A stretch of DNA of 64,000 bases. Origin: Physcia stellaris. Taxonomy: Eukaryota; Ascomycota; Lecanoromycetes; Caliciales; Physciaceae. The position numbers and the translations under genes were made by a program. Below the pieces are notes generated by a model, which worked only from the letters and a program-made list of their open reading frames with translations, was not told the DNA's origin and ran no database searches. Within the stretch, counting starts at the first letter, position 1; every line of letters begins with the position of its first letter. Location: contig JABSSW010000002.1 in assembly GCA_018902385.1 (NCBI GenBank), positions 620,001 through 684,000 on the forward strand. Direction: 5' to 3'. This document shows, piece by piece, positions 48,801-61,190 of the stretch.

Positions 48801-50912
48801 TAGAGCTAGAAGGTCGTCTCGAACTCGACGAACAGTGCCTTTCAAATCTTGAGGAGCAAACCAGTGTGCAAATTGAGGAGGTGGACAACCCACGGCTCGA
48901 TCCATCGAGGTCCGAAGCCGTTACCATGACCGAGACTCAACAGGCTCAACAGGCAATGAGAGAGACCATCAAAGAACGAGAAAAGGAGAGACGTGCTGCC
49001 ATTGAGGCCGGGCTCCCGATCTTGGATGCAGAGGTTCAGAAGACCGAGCAGAAACTCCAACTCTTGAGGAATCAAATTAGAGAACTCGAGTCTGACTTGC
49101 AACGTGGTGTCGAGGGTAGGCGTAACTTGGTGGAAGAGCTTCGAAGCTTGTCGCTAGATCAAGAAACAACAATTGGTACACTCGACGTGGAAAGTGCTAG
49201 CGTCGAAATTCGAAGTTCAAGTAGCAATGGTAGATCAAGTAAGTCGCCATATCGCTGAAGTCCCTGGCAGGTTGAGCAGACATTCAGCACCAAATTCCTA
49301 AACATAGAGTTGATTCTAAAGCCCTACAGGTTCTCATAACACTCCACTCTTGTCCGAGTCCACTTTATCCATACGAAACGCCGACAAAAGCATTCCTAGT
49401 CTGGCGGAAGTGACCTTACCGGCTACCACGACGGTCCCTCAGCCTTCTATATCCAGCTCAACATCTGCATTGAGGTCCAACGGCGAGCTCGAGGAAGATA
49501 TCATGGATATATCCAAGAGCGATCTGGACGATCGCGAAATTTCTGAGCACGCTCCGCAACCCACCAGTCGCCCACAGTCTGTCTTGGATCTTGCGGAAAT
49601 TCAAGAGGCGTACGAGCGTCCTGCAGTCATCGATATGAAACAGACTCCACTCTCCACAGCCTCGGATGTACAAGAACAAGGATCGGGATTTAACGTTGCT
49701 GGTCATTCCTCTCTTCCCCCTCCGCAGGGTGGCGCTGCGGACAATACGAACCATGAAATTTTAGAGGCGTCACCTCATCCAAGCAGTCAAGCTGGGGACC
49801 TTAATACCAGGCTTAGTCAGACTGCTTCTGGTAGTGATACCGACGAGTCTGACGATTACGAACCGCCAGAACCTGTCTCACCTTCAGAACCTGCAGCTTT
49901 GGACAATGGAGCCGTTACTCAGAATTCCCAGCTTCTTCATTCAACCGCAGCTTCTACTACTAACCAGCAGCCTTTGATAGTAACAGAATTTGAAGCACAG
50001 GCTCCAGCTGGCGATGCAAGTGCACATCCCGACCCACTCTCAGAGGTTTGTCAAACCTTCTCATTGAGGTCCTTACTAATGTGACCAGACTAACCGTGCA
50101 AAACCTGTGCAAAACCACAATCACTTTGCTCCCTACGAGAGCCCTTTAAAGCAGTTCAAATCATATCGCTACCATCGCAGTTTCCCCGCTGACGTAGCAC
50201 ATGGCTTTAGATCGTTGACATATAGTCATGATATAAAGCCGGAAGAGCCTATATGTCCTTTCGAGATTGGAGGCACATGCAATGATCAGTCATGCCCATA
50301 TCGTAGGTGCCTTTCCGAGTAAAAGTTTCCTGAAAAGGAGATAGGCTTCCATTCTGCTACTAAGAATCGGCGGATGTGATCTGGCTTGCGGCTGTTGCGG
50401 CCAGTCACAAGACCGATTTCAGCTGATGCTAAAGCTGCGAAATGACATTCCAAACCCCCTTTCCTTGGCTTTCGTTGGGACACTTCATGTATCTTATTAC
50501 TTTCCCCGACTGGCTTGTCCTTAATCGTGCTTGCGTTCAACACCTAGAGGAAGATTGCTAATTGTGGGGTATAAATAGAACATTTTCGGAACATGAGTTT
50601 GAGCGGTGCGTAGAAACCAGAAGACCAACCCAAGTCGACTATTCCCCTAGCTATCATTGGCTCCTACTACTTTTTAGTCCTAAAAGCTGACCTAGGCATC
50701 TAACGCTCACAGACAATATGATCCTTTTGCAACTTGGATCCGAGCCTGAGGGTTTGTCCGCAGAAGAAAAGACTGCCTATAATGAAGGTCTCAAGAACCT
50801 TATTCGTGACATCCGTTCCAGACATGTGCGCGACTTCAACTCCATGGCTGCTGATATTACGACTTATCGCGCCAATTTCATTGGAGACAACACGAAGGTT
50901 TTGCCATTGTAG
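45832..50912 (+). CDS. Red1/ZFC3H1-like zinc-finger protein (nuclear RNA surveillance scaffold)
   Basis: Six exons (45,832-46,441; 46,548-49,238; 49,330-50,045; 50,089-50,302; 50,579-50,605; 50,713-50,912) join in frame to 1,485 aa. Most of the protein is disordered (Ser, Pro, Gln). Ordered parts include a conserved DALRLCYERGLGFVHFVREG helix region near residue 275 and a coiled coil near 1,045-1,100 (KTEQKLQLLRNQIRELESDL). The C-terminus has the putative zinc finger of this family: FAPYESPLKQFKSYRYH, then C-x7-C-x4-C-x3-H starting at CPFEIGGTC, and a final helical segment. In fission yeast, Red1 scaffolds MTREC, which directs meiotic and cryptic transcripts to the exosome. The zinc-ligand His is encoded by a 27-nt exon. 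A role in RNA surveillance is inferred from the family. Confidence 0.85.
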
Positions 50913-51993
50913 ACACGGTAAGGACTGACTTTTGATGTATCTTCTCTTCAGTCTGGATGCCGGCGGGTTCTCCTGCTTGTATAGCCAGCCTTGTCAGTAT
51001 CGAAACCCCATTGCTCGATCAGGCTTGATCAACCGTCGAACACGCCGACTCCGCTGCCCCGACTTTGGATTCGCGCGGCTTCATGATCTGCTTGGAAGAC
51101 CTTTACTAGACATGACTTTCGACTACCTAGAGTCGGCTTTTCTTTACCAAAAACTCTAATCACTGCCGACCCTTTATGTCTTTTATGCATTGGACGGAGT
51201 TGTTCGGCATAGGAATGGAAAGATACCCCAGCTCTTCCTCTGTAGTCACAGGAGCTCAGAAAAGTGACCGAACTGGATCACTGTGGTCAAATGCGATTTC
51301 ACAGTCAGGTAGACTTTGGGATATTCTCAGTCTGCTAGAAGATGGAAAAGTAATGGATAGGAACACCATGTGCAGTTAGCTGAGCTTTGATAAATGAAAT
51401 TCTTCCAACATTCTGTTGCTTTTTCTCGAACGTGAGATGGAGAAATTATTAAAGTTTCAGATAGCACAAAATCAACCCCAAGTCGCAGAGCCTTCCAGTC
51501 ATCGGACCTGGTGGTCTTTAGGGAGACGATATGAGCGGCTTATCCCCTTTTGAGCTCACGTAAGACATGGTTTTCTTGCCCTTCCCTTCCACACACTCAA
51601 ATCAAGTGAATGGAAACATGAAGTTAGAGGCCATTGGAGCGCCAAGACATTGTTCTTGGCATCGCAAGGCTAGGCGGCTATACCGGGCCGTGCGGCGTTC
51701 GCTCATTAGCGTAAGAGCGGCCGACCTATCTACATACGGAGTGAATAATGGAACAATAAGTCCTTCATGTCCTCAATAGATTTGTCACTCAAAGGATTTG
51801 CTCTTCAGTCTTGAGCACAATACAGCTACGCCATACCCACTCTATATACATTGTGAAAGAGCACTCGTTTCTTCTTTTTAAGACTGCTCTGTTGCGCAGC
51901 AACTCTAAGCACGGCACGAGTGAAAAAGATCCACAAACTAACTCCATGGTCACAACATAATTCAGTCAAGACGCTCAAGTGAGCCCGTGGAAG
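50913..51993. other. Intergenic region upstream of THO2 (1.1 kb)
   Basis: It holds the 3' end of the Red1-like gene and the promoter of the THO2 gene. Several short ORFs (50,932-51,379; 51,567-51,779) lack protein-like features. No RNA gene was seen. Confidence 0.55.
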
Positions 51994-54900
51994 ATGGCTC
52001 CTGGCGGTAGCAATAAGAGGAAAAGAGGGGATAGGACCTTTTCGCAAGATAGTAGGGAGGAAGGATCCAGGCCGTCGCCCCATCGTCCGGGTAACTTGAA
52101 CCTTGCCAAACAATCGAATGCTCAACAAAGCTCTCAGCAGCAGACATTCAGTCAAGAACAAAATGAAGGGCGTGGAGGAGGAAGACGACGTGGTAGCCGA
52201 GGAGGTAGAGGAGCAGGTCTGCCGCAGCGTGGCAGTCCCATGAACAGTCCTAACTCTATGCCAATCACATCCCGTACCACCAATACAGCAAAGACGTCTT
52301 CACCCCCATCGCCCTTGATTCAGCCCTCGCGCGAAGGTGACAAACCAGCACTACAACAACCGCCACCCACATCCGAGACTGCAACCCAGACCGCAGAAGA
52401 CCATCCCTTATCTGTACCATACCAATACGACCTGCTCACCAGGCAAAATCTTGACCGTTGGGATCAGACTGGACGGAATGCAGTCGTACGCGCTGGTCTC
52501 CATGCTCGGAAGACCAAAGATTCAATTAGTCTTAGCATGCTTTTTCAGGAGCTGGTACGATCTGCCATAGACGGCCAACTTGGTATGGGAGAGGCAGGTT
52601 CGGCAGTCAAGGATATCCTCGAGGAAAATACTGTTGTAGATGTGGCCCTTCAAGAGCCTGACTCCTCATCACCCTTGGACGCTGTCGCCCTCTTCTTGGA
52701 CTGCATGTCCATCGTCGACGAATCTACCTCCATCCCTTCTCAATTGTCGCCATTCATTCAAGCCAGTGGTATATCCACTTTGCGCATGCGGCTTGAACTG
52801 GGCGATGAATTTCTCAAGAAACTGGGCATTGTCCGTAACACCTTTGACCGGGTGGGCATCAGAAAGCAGACAAACTTGATTTATCGACAGTCGAATTACA
52901 ATCTCCTGAGAGAAGAAACAGAAGGCTTCTCAAAGCTAATTACAGAGCTCTTCACAACAAGCAGCAACGAAACGCTCACCCCGGAGCTCGTCGAGGAGAC
53001 GTTTGAACACGTCAAAGGAATGATAGGGGCATTCGATATGGATGTCGGAAGGGTACTTGATGTTACCCTGGATGTCTTCGCAGCTGTTCTCGTGAAGCAA
53101 TATCGATTCTTCGTTAAGCTATTCCGCACAAGTTCATGGTGGCCTCATCAATCCTTGTTTCAGGAAACCTCGTCCAAGCAGGTATCGGATACTCTACCGC
53201 GTTGGGCTTTGCCCGGTGCTCCTTGTCACCCATGCAGTATCGAGGAGAAAGCGGAACTAGCTCTTGCAAGAGACGAGCGTGACAAACAATTTTGGAGGCG
53301 AGCTACAGATATTGGTATGGCAGCATTCTTCGAACTAGTCGGACGAAAGGTCGAGGAATCTGTCTCTGAGAAACTCAGAATGATCGAAGAATACAAAGCT
53401 GCCTATAAAAGTGGTGGTGCACTCGAAACAGTACCGCAAACCGAAATCGATCGACGATGGGTCGAAGCTACGGGCACGCTCCCCCCAAAGGGCAATTATA
53501 TGGCCGCTCAGATTCTAGGCTTCAAACTACGTTTCTATAGTTCCTCTGCGCGGAGTCCAGGAGACGCCTTGCCGGTGAACCTCATATACCTCGCAGCTTT
53601 ACTTATCAAGATTGGATTCATCTCCCTCATAGACCTCTACCCTCACCTCTGGCCAGCAGACGAGGCAATGGAGAACGTCCGAGTCGAGAAAATGAAAGAG
53701 AAGGCCGAGAGGGAGAAAACAAACAGACCAGGAGGGGGTGCATTAAATGCTCTTGCGTCTGCTGGTGCGCTTCCTGACGACATGCCAAGTATTCCGACTG
53801 GAAGAATGCGTGAGTCGGACAGATTGCGTGAAGCAGAAGACTCTCGAAAGACCCCTTCCGCACCCGATGTCGTAGTGGACACGGCTGCCGAAGTCGATGT
53901 AGAAGATGGCCTTCCGGAACCCGCTGACCAAAAGGTTCAGCTACTGAAGAGCTTGCTCTGCATTGGCGCACTGCCAGAGGCACTCTATATTCTTGGTCGT
54001 TTCCCATGGCTCCCGGACGCTTTTACCGAACTTCCCGAATACATTCATCGGATTTTGCACCATAGCCTCAGCAGAATATACGAACCCCTTCGGCCTTTAC
54101 AAGATCATTCTGCATTAAGAGAGCCACAAAGGAGTTTAGACCCCGATCAAACGTCGACCACTAGAGGCACGCTTAAATACGTTGATTCACCTCCTCGAAA
54201 GACACTACGTTGGGCGCAACTCGACAAAGAAGACACGAATGAAGGCATTGACTACCGCTTTTACTGGGACGACTGGGCTGACATGGTCCCCGTCTGCCAA
54301 TCGGTCGACGATGTTTTCGTATTATGCCAAACGTTGCTCAACTACACAGGTGTAAAGATCGGTCAGGACCCTCTGTTGCTCATGAAGCTTACTCGAATCG
54401 GCAAGTCCTCTCTGACCACGGATACGTCGGAGATGAATAAGAATCGGTGGTTCGACCTACTTAAGCGGCTCATCGTCCCGTCTCTAAGCATAACGAAAAG
54501 CAACCCTGGCGTTGTCAATGAGGTATACGATCTTCTTAAGTGCTATTCAACCATGGAGAGATACTCCATCTACACAGAGTGGTATCAGGGACAAACATCT
54601 CGACTACCGGATATCAAGACTGCATTTGAACGAGTCAAAGCCGAGACCAAGGATGTGCTCAAGAGAATCAGTAAGACGAACATCAAACCCATGGCACGAG
54701 CATTAGCAAGGGTCGCCACGGCCTCGCCAGGCATAGTCTTTCAAGTGGCTATCTCGCAAATAGAGTCGTATGACAATCTGGTTGATACTGTCTCGGAATG
54801 TGGCCGTTATTTCACCTACCTATCGTATGACGTCCTAACCTGGTCACTGATGAGCTCGCTTGGAGCGCAAGGAAGGACCAGGGTGCAGGCAGACGGAATG

Positions 54901-57900
54901 CTAACCAGCAAATGGCTCCAAGCAATCGCTCTATTCTCGGGGAAGGTCTTCAAACGATACACCGTCATGAATCCGACGCCTGTCTTACAATATGTGACTG
55001 AACAGCTCCGCCAGAGCAATCCCACCGATCTCGTTGTGCTGGAACAAATCATAAACAACATGGCTGGCATCGTCTCGGATACGAATTTCAACGAAGCTCA
55101 GATCCTAGCAATGGCCGGTGGGGATCTTCTACAGGCACAAACTATGCTTCAGTTGCTTGATAAACGACACGAACTTCAAACACCTGCGAAGCGCCTCCTC
55201 CAAGCACTCACTGGGCCCCGCTTAGCCGGTCAGCTGTTGGTTGCTATTGCTCAGGAAAGGCAGACGTGCGTCTACAAATTTCCCGAACAGAATGCTCCTC
55301 TGAAGGTATTGGGCAACCAGTTCGATGAGCTGCACCGTATCCTTGTACAGTATCTCGACCTTCTTCGAACCAATCTCTCCACCAAAAAGTTTGATGATCT
55401 GGTTCCTAGCGTGTCGAAGTTGATCTTGGAATTTGGAATAGAGGCAAACATTGCCTTCTACATCTGCCGTCCTGGGATTGCCGCAGCTGTACTGCAACAT
55501 GACAGAGCAGCTGCAAAGTCAGCTAGTGAGCTCAAGAGACCCCCTCTCCAGGAATCGAAGGAAGATGCAGTGAAGATCACCGGCGAACAAGTTAACGGAG
55601 ACTTCCACGACAGGGGAGTCACAGACGCTGAGGGCGGAGACAAGCAAGACGAGGCATCAAACAAAATCAATGGTCTTGAAGACGGCGAAAAGATGGACGT
55701 TGACGCAAAGGAATACAAATCAAATGATCAAAGTCCCCCCAATTCTCCCCCAGCTGCAATTGAACCACTGCGACAACCTTGGCACCCGGTCCTCCAAGAC
55801 GTTATGGATGCAATTCAACCGGCACTTCCCAGCAGCACCTGGGAAGCTCTAAGTCCGGCCTTCTTCGTCACCTTTTGGAGCCTCTCCCTCTGCGACATGC
55901 ATGTCCCGACGCAAAGCTATGATGACGAGATTAATCGCCAGAAAAAGAAAATCGCTGCAATCAACAGCGATCGATCAGATTTGACCAAAGCAGGGACCGA
56001 GAAAAAAGAAAAGGATAAAAAGGCTCTAAACGACCTCCAAGATCGCCTTCGGGCGGAACTCAAAGATCAGGTCCAAACCTACTCACAGACTAGATCAAGA
56101 TTACAGAAGGAAAAGGAAGCCTGGTTCTCGGACTTTTGGGGTAAATGGGAAGCCCTCAACGCAGCTATTCTCGAGCAGTGCTTCCTACCTCGCCTTGTCC
56201 TCTCACCTGTAGACGCTTTATACGTTTTCAAGCTATTCAAATATCTCCATTCCTCCGGTGCGGTCAATTTCCGAAGCATGGGGCTTCTTGACCAGCTGTT
56301 CAATGAGAAAAGGCTGACACTGGTTCTTTTCTTTTGCACAGCAAAAGAAGTCGAGAACTTTGGTCGATTCCTAAACGAGATCCTCCGCGAGCTCGGTCGC
56401 TGGCACGGGGATAAAGCTATATTTGAGAAAGAGGCGTATGGGCCTAAAAGGGATCTCCCGGGCTTCGCCAAACGACTCGAAAAGGACACGACTAAAAAGC
56501 CCGTTGAATTTCTTTCTTTTGAAGAATTCCGCAGAATCATGCTCAAATGGCACAGAAATTTGCATCTTGCTTTGAAGACAAGTTTTGGTAGCGGCGAATA
56601 TATGCATATTCGTAACGCCATAAATGTACAGAAAGCGATATATCAACACTTCCCCGTGGTCAATTACATGGGCACTCAGCAAGTTGCTTCCATCACTCAG
56701 CTCAGCCAGAACGAGACACGAGAAGATTTGAAAATTGCGGCTACCTCGTTACTTGGTAATCTGAAACGGCGTGAGAAAGACTGGGTCCTCCCCAGGCATT
56801 CAATTTGGTAAGTAATGTTGCATATCCGGCACAGATCCGCACAATTAATCGTTCGCAGAATGAGATTCCGGTCAACGGAGCCAGTGGCCAACGAGGGGCG
56901 TCAGCGAAGCCTACCACACCACAACCAAACGGCGAAACACGAAAATCGCTAAACCCTAGAGCGCCCGACTTCCAGCCAAGCACCCGGCCCAGGTTCGTCA
57001 CTCAACCCCTATTGTGAGATACAGAAAGTGCTAATTAAGCTTTCTTTCTGTTAGCACCGATGGTGCTTCCGAACAGTCGCTACAGGCGGCGAACCAGGCC
57101 AGAATAGACGCCGAGGATGGTGAGATTGACGATGCCAAGATGACAGACGCGCCTCGAGCCAATGAAGCTACCAACCAGAAAGATGCTCTTGGTCAAGTCG
57201 CCCAGGAAACAGCAAATTTGCCGATCGAACAAGCTCAGCAGGTGCATTCACAGCCGGCAGACGACCCTTCAAAGGAAGTATCAAGATCTCAAACCCCTAA
57301 GCCGGCTGGCATCAAACCAGATTCTGGAGTCGCAAGTCCGGTAGCAGCTCCTACAAGTCTGGCACCAGCAATGGATCCAAAACCAGTTCCATCTACCAAT
57401 GCAGCACTGTCACCCTCGGTACCTCCTAGGCCAGAAACCAGCAGAAGTAGCTCGGCCAGCGCTGCAAACGGTCGCTTACCGCATACTTTACCTAGCCGGC
57501 CTGAACCACCTTACCCCCGAGGGGTTGACAACCGCATGCTAGATAGAGTCAATGACCGTGGAATACGCGATCTTTCGAGAGACAACCGTTACCCGGACAG
57601 AAATAGCATTGAGAGGCCTCGAGACTTGATGCAAGAACGGCCAGGTGAGCGTCACGTCTCTGGGGCCCAGCCTAGAACCCATGAGCCACCGCCAGAGAGA
57701 TCTTACAACTCAGAGCGCAACCGTAGCTCATCTAGTTGGGGTACTGATCAGCCAGCAAACCGCCCGTCCGCAGACGACCGACATAGCTCGCTAAGCAATC
57801 GCGAATCGCGGCCGCCACCGAGAGAAGAGAAAAAAGAATGGTCTCACAGAGACAGATCTTTTGGAGAACCAAATAACATTTCGAGAACTCCTGAAACGCA

Positions 57901-59749
57901 AGGCCCGCTTAGCCGGGATCAAGCCATGGCTCCGCCCAGGTCTAGTATATCACATCATCCAGACAGAGCTGCTCTCATTCCCGGTGCCCAGGATCGCGAA
58001 AAAGCTTCGTTCAACGGTCCGCATTACGAGCGTCGTCACGAAGGGAACAGATCTGATAGGCATGCGAACACGGGTAGATCGTCACGTGGAGTGTCTCCTT
58101 CGCGCCTCGAAGACCGTCGTACTCCGCATCAAGGTCACTACGAGGATCGCCAGCCAAGCGAAGTCCATCACGCGTCTAGTGATCTTTCTTACGGCCATTC
58201 GGCGCGATATGACAGCAATCATCTTCCAACCGGACCACGAACAGACCGAAATGGAGCGCCAAGCTCGCATGATAGATTTCGAGAGTCCTCCAGAAACGGA
58301 CTGATCGCACCGCCAGCAAACGAACAATCGCGGAGACCTACCCATGAATCAAATTACATTAACCGGCAACAAGAGTCCCAGTATGGAAGGCTCAACCCAG
58401 GGCCCGAGGACTCTGCAGGTCGAGTAAATACGAACTTCGACGCTCCTTCAGGTCCAAGGCTGCCAAACGGCAACAATCCTCCGGCAATGCGAGCCAATGG
58501 TCGCAATTTGAGCGGTGCGTTTTCTCAAGGCAGTAATCCGCAGGCTCAGCATCCACCAGCGACGCCAACCAATGCACATCCAGTTCAAGAGAGGCAGACT
58601 CCTACGGGTCCATCGTCTCGAGGTACCCCAAGAAATTCGCTCCCCATGCCAAGGCTAGACACGACACAGCCTACAGCAGCCACACAGGCAACCGAGAGTC
58701 CGGATACAGCAGGTGTTCATCCCGATCGTTTGAGAGCAATCCAAGGAGCGGTGACAGCGCCTCCAGGGAATGTCCCACCGAGCCCTAGCAATATGGGTCG
58801 ACCACCCCGGCCACCACTACCGCCTGTGTCTGTGGCCCCTTCTGGAGTTAATCACTCGCCACATGGTCAGATACCAAGTCCCGCTGGACCACCTGCAAGC
58901 TCAGTGCCTCCTGGATCGGCTAATATGGGTCCTTCACCCACAACGCGTGGACCTCCCACCGGTCCGTCCTCTACAAACGATCGAAGCCGAGGCGATAAAA
59001 GGATGTTCGCTGGACTTCAAAACATGCTTCAGCAAGCAGGCACGCCTAACAATGTACCTGAAAGATCAGGTCAAGGGGCCAGCATCCGTGGCAGAGGTGG
59101 TCGAGCTAACAATATGCCCATGCATTCACCTGCGGAGTTGGGGCCGCCGACGCCATCCATTCCAAGATCTGAGCAAAGCCGGGGAGATCTGTTTTCTAGC
59201 CGGCATGGTGGACCACCTGCACAAACTGCGGGCGAAGAGGATGGCGCTTACGGTCGCGGTGGTCGGCGAGGACCGATGAGAGACGCTACAAGAGAGTTTT
59301 CGAGAGAAACTGGGCGGGAGAGCGAAAGGGATATGACGAGGGACAATGAGAGAGGACGTGAGCTGATGAGAGACGAAGTCCGAGAGGGCGAACGACGTTC
59401 GGGTCGGCTTCGCAACGGCCGGGACGAGGGCCGAGATGGGGGTCCTGGATCGTCGATGTCGATGAGGGATGAAGATCGGTTGCCTCGTCGAGAGGATGCT
59501 CGCGAGCGTGGTAATGGCCGAGGGCCAATGCCGCCACCCAATGAGCGGGAGATGCGGCGTCCAGGGCGTGGCGAAGAGCAACGGAGAGCCGAGTCGGAGC
59601 GGAGAGGGATGGAGGGATGGGGTCCAGAGGCAAGAGCCGGCTTGGAGAGAAGGGACGACCGGGACAGACGAGACGGTGGTCGGAAGAGGGGCCGGGCTGG
59701 GGACGAGGGCCGAATACACGAGGAGAAGAGGCAGAGGAGGGTGAATTGA
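51994..59749 (+). CDS. THO2: THO complex subunit 2 (Tho2), with an apparent 1-nt frameshift
   Basis: The gene starts at ATG 51,994 (MAPGGSNKRKRG). Exon 1 covers the large helical THO2 core, including MARALARVATASPGIVFQVA and the following repeats, with a charged coiled coil near 55,920-56,110. The tail exons are 56,859-56,992 and 57,055-59,749, a long disordered Ser/Pro then Arg/Glu-rich region ending in basic repeats. As written, exon 1 stops at 56,809-56,811 inside the GTAAGT donor. One additional base in the CCCC run at about 56,790-56,793 would give VLPQAFNL, put the donor in phase 0 and join cleanly to exon 2. The product would then be about 2,547 aa. Otherwise it is 1,605 aa without the tail. 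Tho2 is the scaffold of THO/TREX, linking transcription elongation with mRNP assembly and export in the nucleus. Confidence 0.9.
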
Positions 59750-61190
59750 TTTGCCGGGAGTTGATGGTGGGCATCTACATGGTACATGGGTTCATGGAAC
59801 GGGGCATGCATCGGTGGCGTGACGGTGCTTGGTTAGCAGATGGCATTTGATGGGCAGCGATTTGTTTGATATCCAGGGATCATAACCTTCGGGCGATGTT
59901 TTCATAGTACGAGTAGTAGGGATTTATTGCATCTGTCTACCGACCCTTCCCAATCATGCTGCTTGTTGTTTCGAGAAAGGACGAAAGGATGGGATCGATG
60001 TGCGCCAAGCGCTTAAAAAGGAGCTTTGGATGCAATTTACTCACTACCTCCCAATGCTTTCTCGTAGCATTGACTTTGACTCAACCGCGCCGATGGGTTC
60101 GGTGCAGCTGCACGACACGACATGACCCACCCTCGCGACTTTTCTGCATAATCGTCAACGACTGGTCCACTGGAGATTGCACGACATGGTCTGTGCGAGA
60201 CCGCGAGTGGTGAACAGTTGGTAGTGGTAGGTCTGAGCTTCCAACGTTGTAGAATCGACAGGACAGCCGCGACAGGCGAATTCCGCCAGGCTGTCTGATG
60301 GATTGGAAGAACTGTCTGAACACAGGAGATCAATTCGATGTACTCGGTATGAAGATAGCGAGATTGCGAGAGATGCTGGGAGCCAGTGATCTGTTCAACG
60401 CCGGTGCGCTGTCAAAGGCTACTGCTACAGCAGTGTAAGGTACGGTAAGCTGCAAGTGGCGAATGAATCAAGGTTAATATTGCAAGTCGAACCGTTCGGC
60501 ATGCAGAGAGCCGGGGGAGGACCAGGGATGGGTCGATGCGGGCCAGTCGCGGTAGCCATCCGGGCGAGATTGGACAGAAGGGGCCCTCATCCTGGCTGAG
60601 GATCTAGCTGCGAAAGGGAAAGGCATGAGCTCCATTTCCAGCTCGAGCTTAGACTGGCTGGCTATTGCAGGTAATGGACTCATGCATCCACCCAATCAAC
60701 CACACCAATTCAAAAGCCATAGAGAGCGAACCGTTCGTCTGATGAGGTGGATGAGGGCTAATCCGAGGGAAAAAGCCCAGGGCGTCGACCCAAGACCTGC
60801 CTGCATCGACGCCGCACCTCTCCTTTGCTTCTGTCTCTCCTGAAACTCCATTTCTCCTACGTACATCGTCGTCGCTTTCCGCACATCTGCAAGCCACTGC
60901 AATCTTCCATACATTTGGCTTTCCAGGCCTCTCCATCATCCTTCTCAGTAATAGTATAATATAATCTACTTACCACCCCAGTCTCCTTGCCATTCGTGAC
61001 CTACCCAACCTCCACTTTCATCTTCTACCGGCTGCTCAGCCTCCAGTTGTCCCACTCCAACATTCGTTGAAACATTCCTGTTGAACGCCGGAGAGAGCGT
61101 TGCTACGTAGCGTACCTTTGGAGGGGCACTTGGTTGTGCTGCGCCATTGACCGAAGGATTATACACGTTGGAAAAACAAACTCTTCCACC
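59750..61190. other. Intergenic region, 1.4 kb
   Basis: It includes the THO2 3' end and the 5' region of the next gene. Overlapping ORFs on both strands (60,037-60,939) are short and show no recognisable motif. The last part, about 60,830-61,190, is CT-rich and probably 5' UTR or promoter, with CCACC directly before the ATG at 61,191. Confidence 0.55.

Noticed and set aside
57861-59850. ORFs on both strands overlapping the THO2 tail (up to 197 aa)
   Set aside because: They arise from low-complexity Arg/Gly/Ser coding DNA. The THO2 tail frame continues in phase from exon 2 and ends in the basic tail expected for the family.
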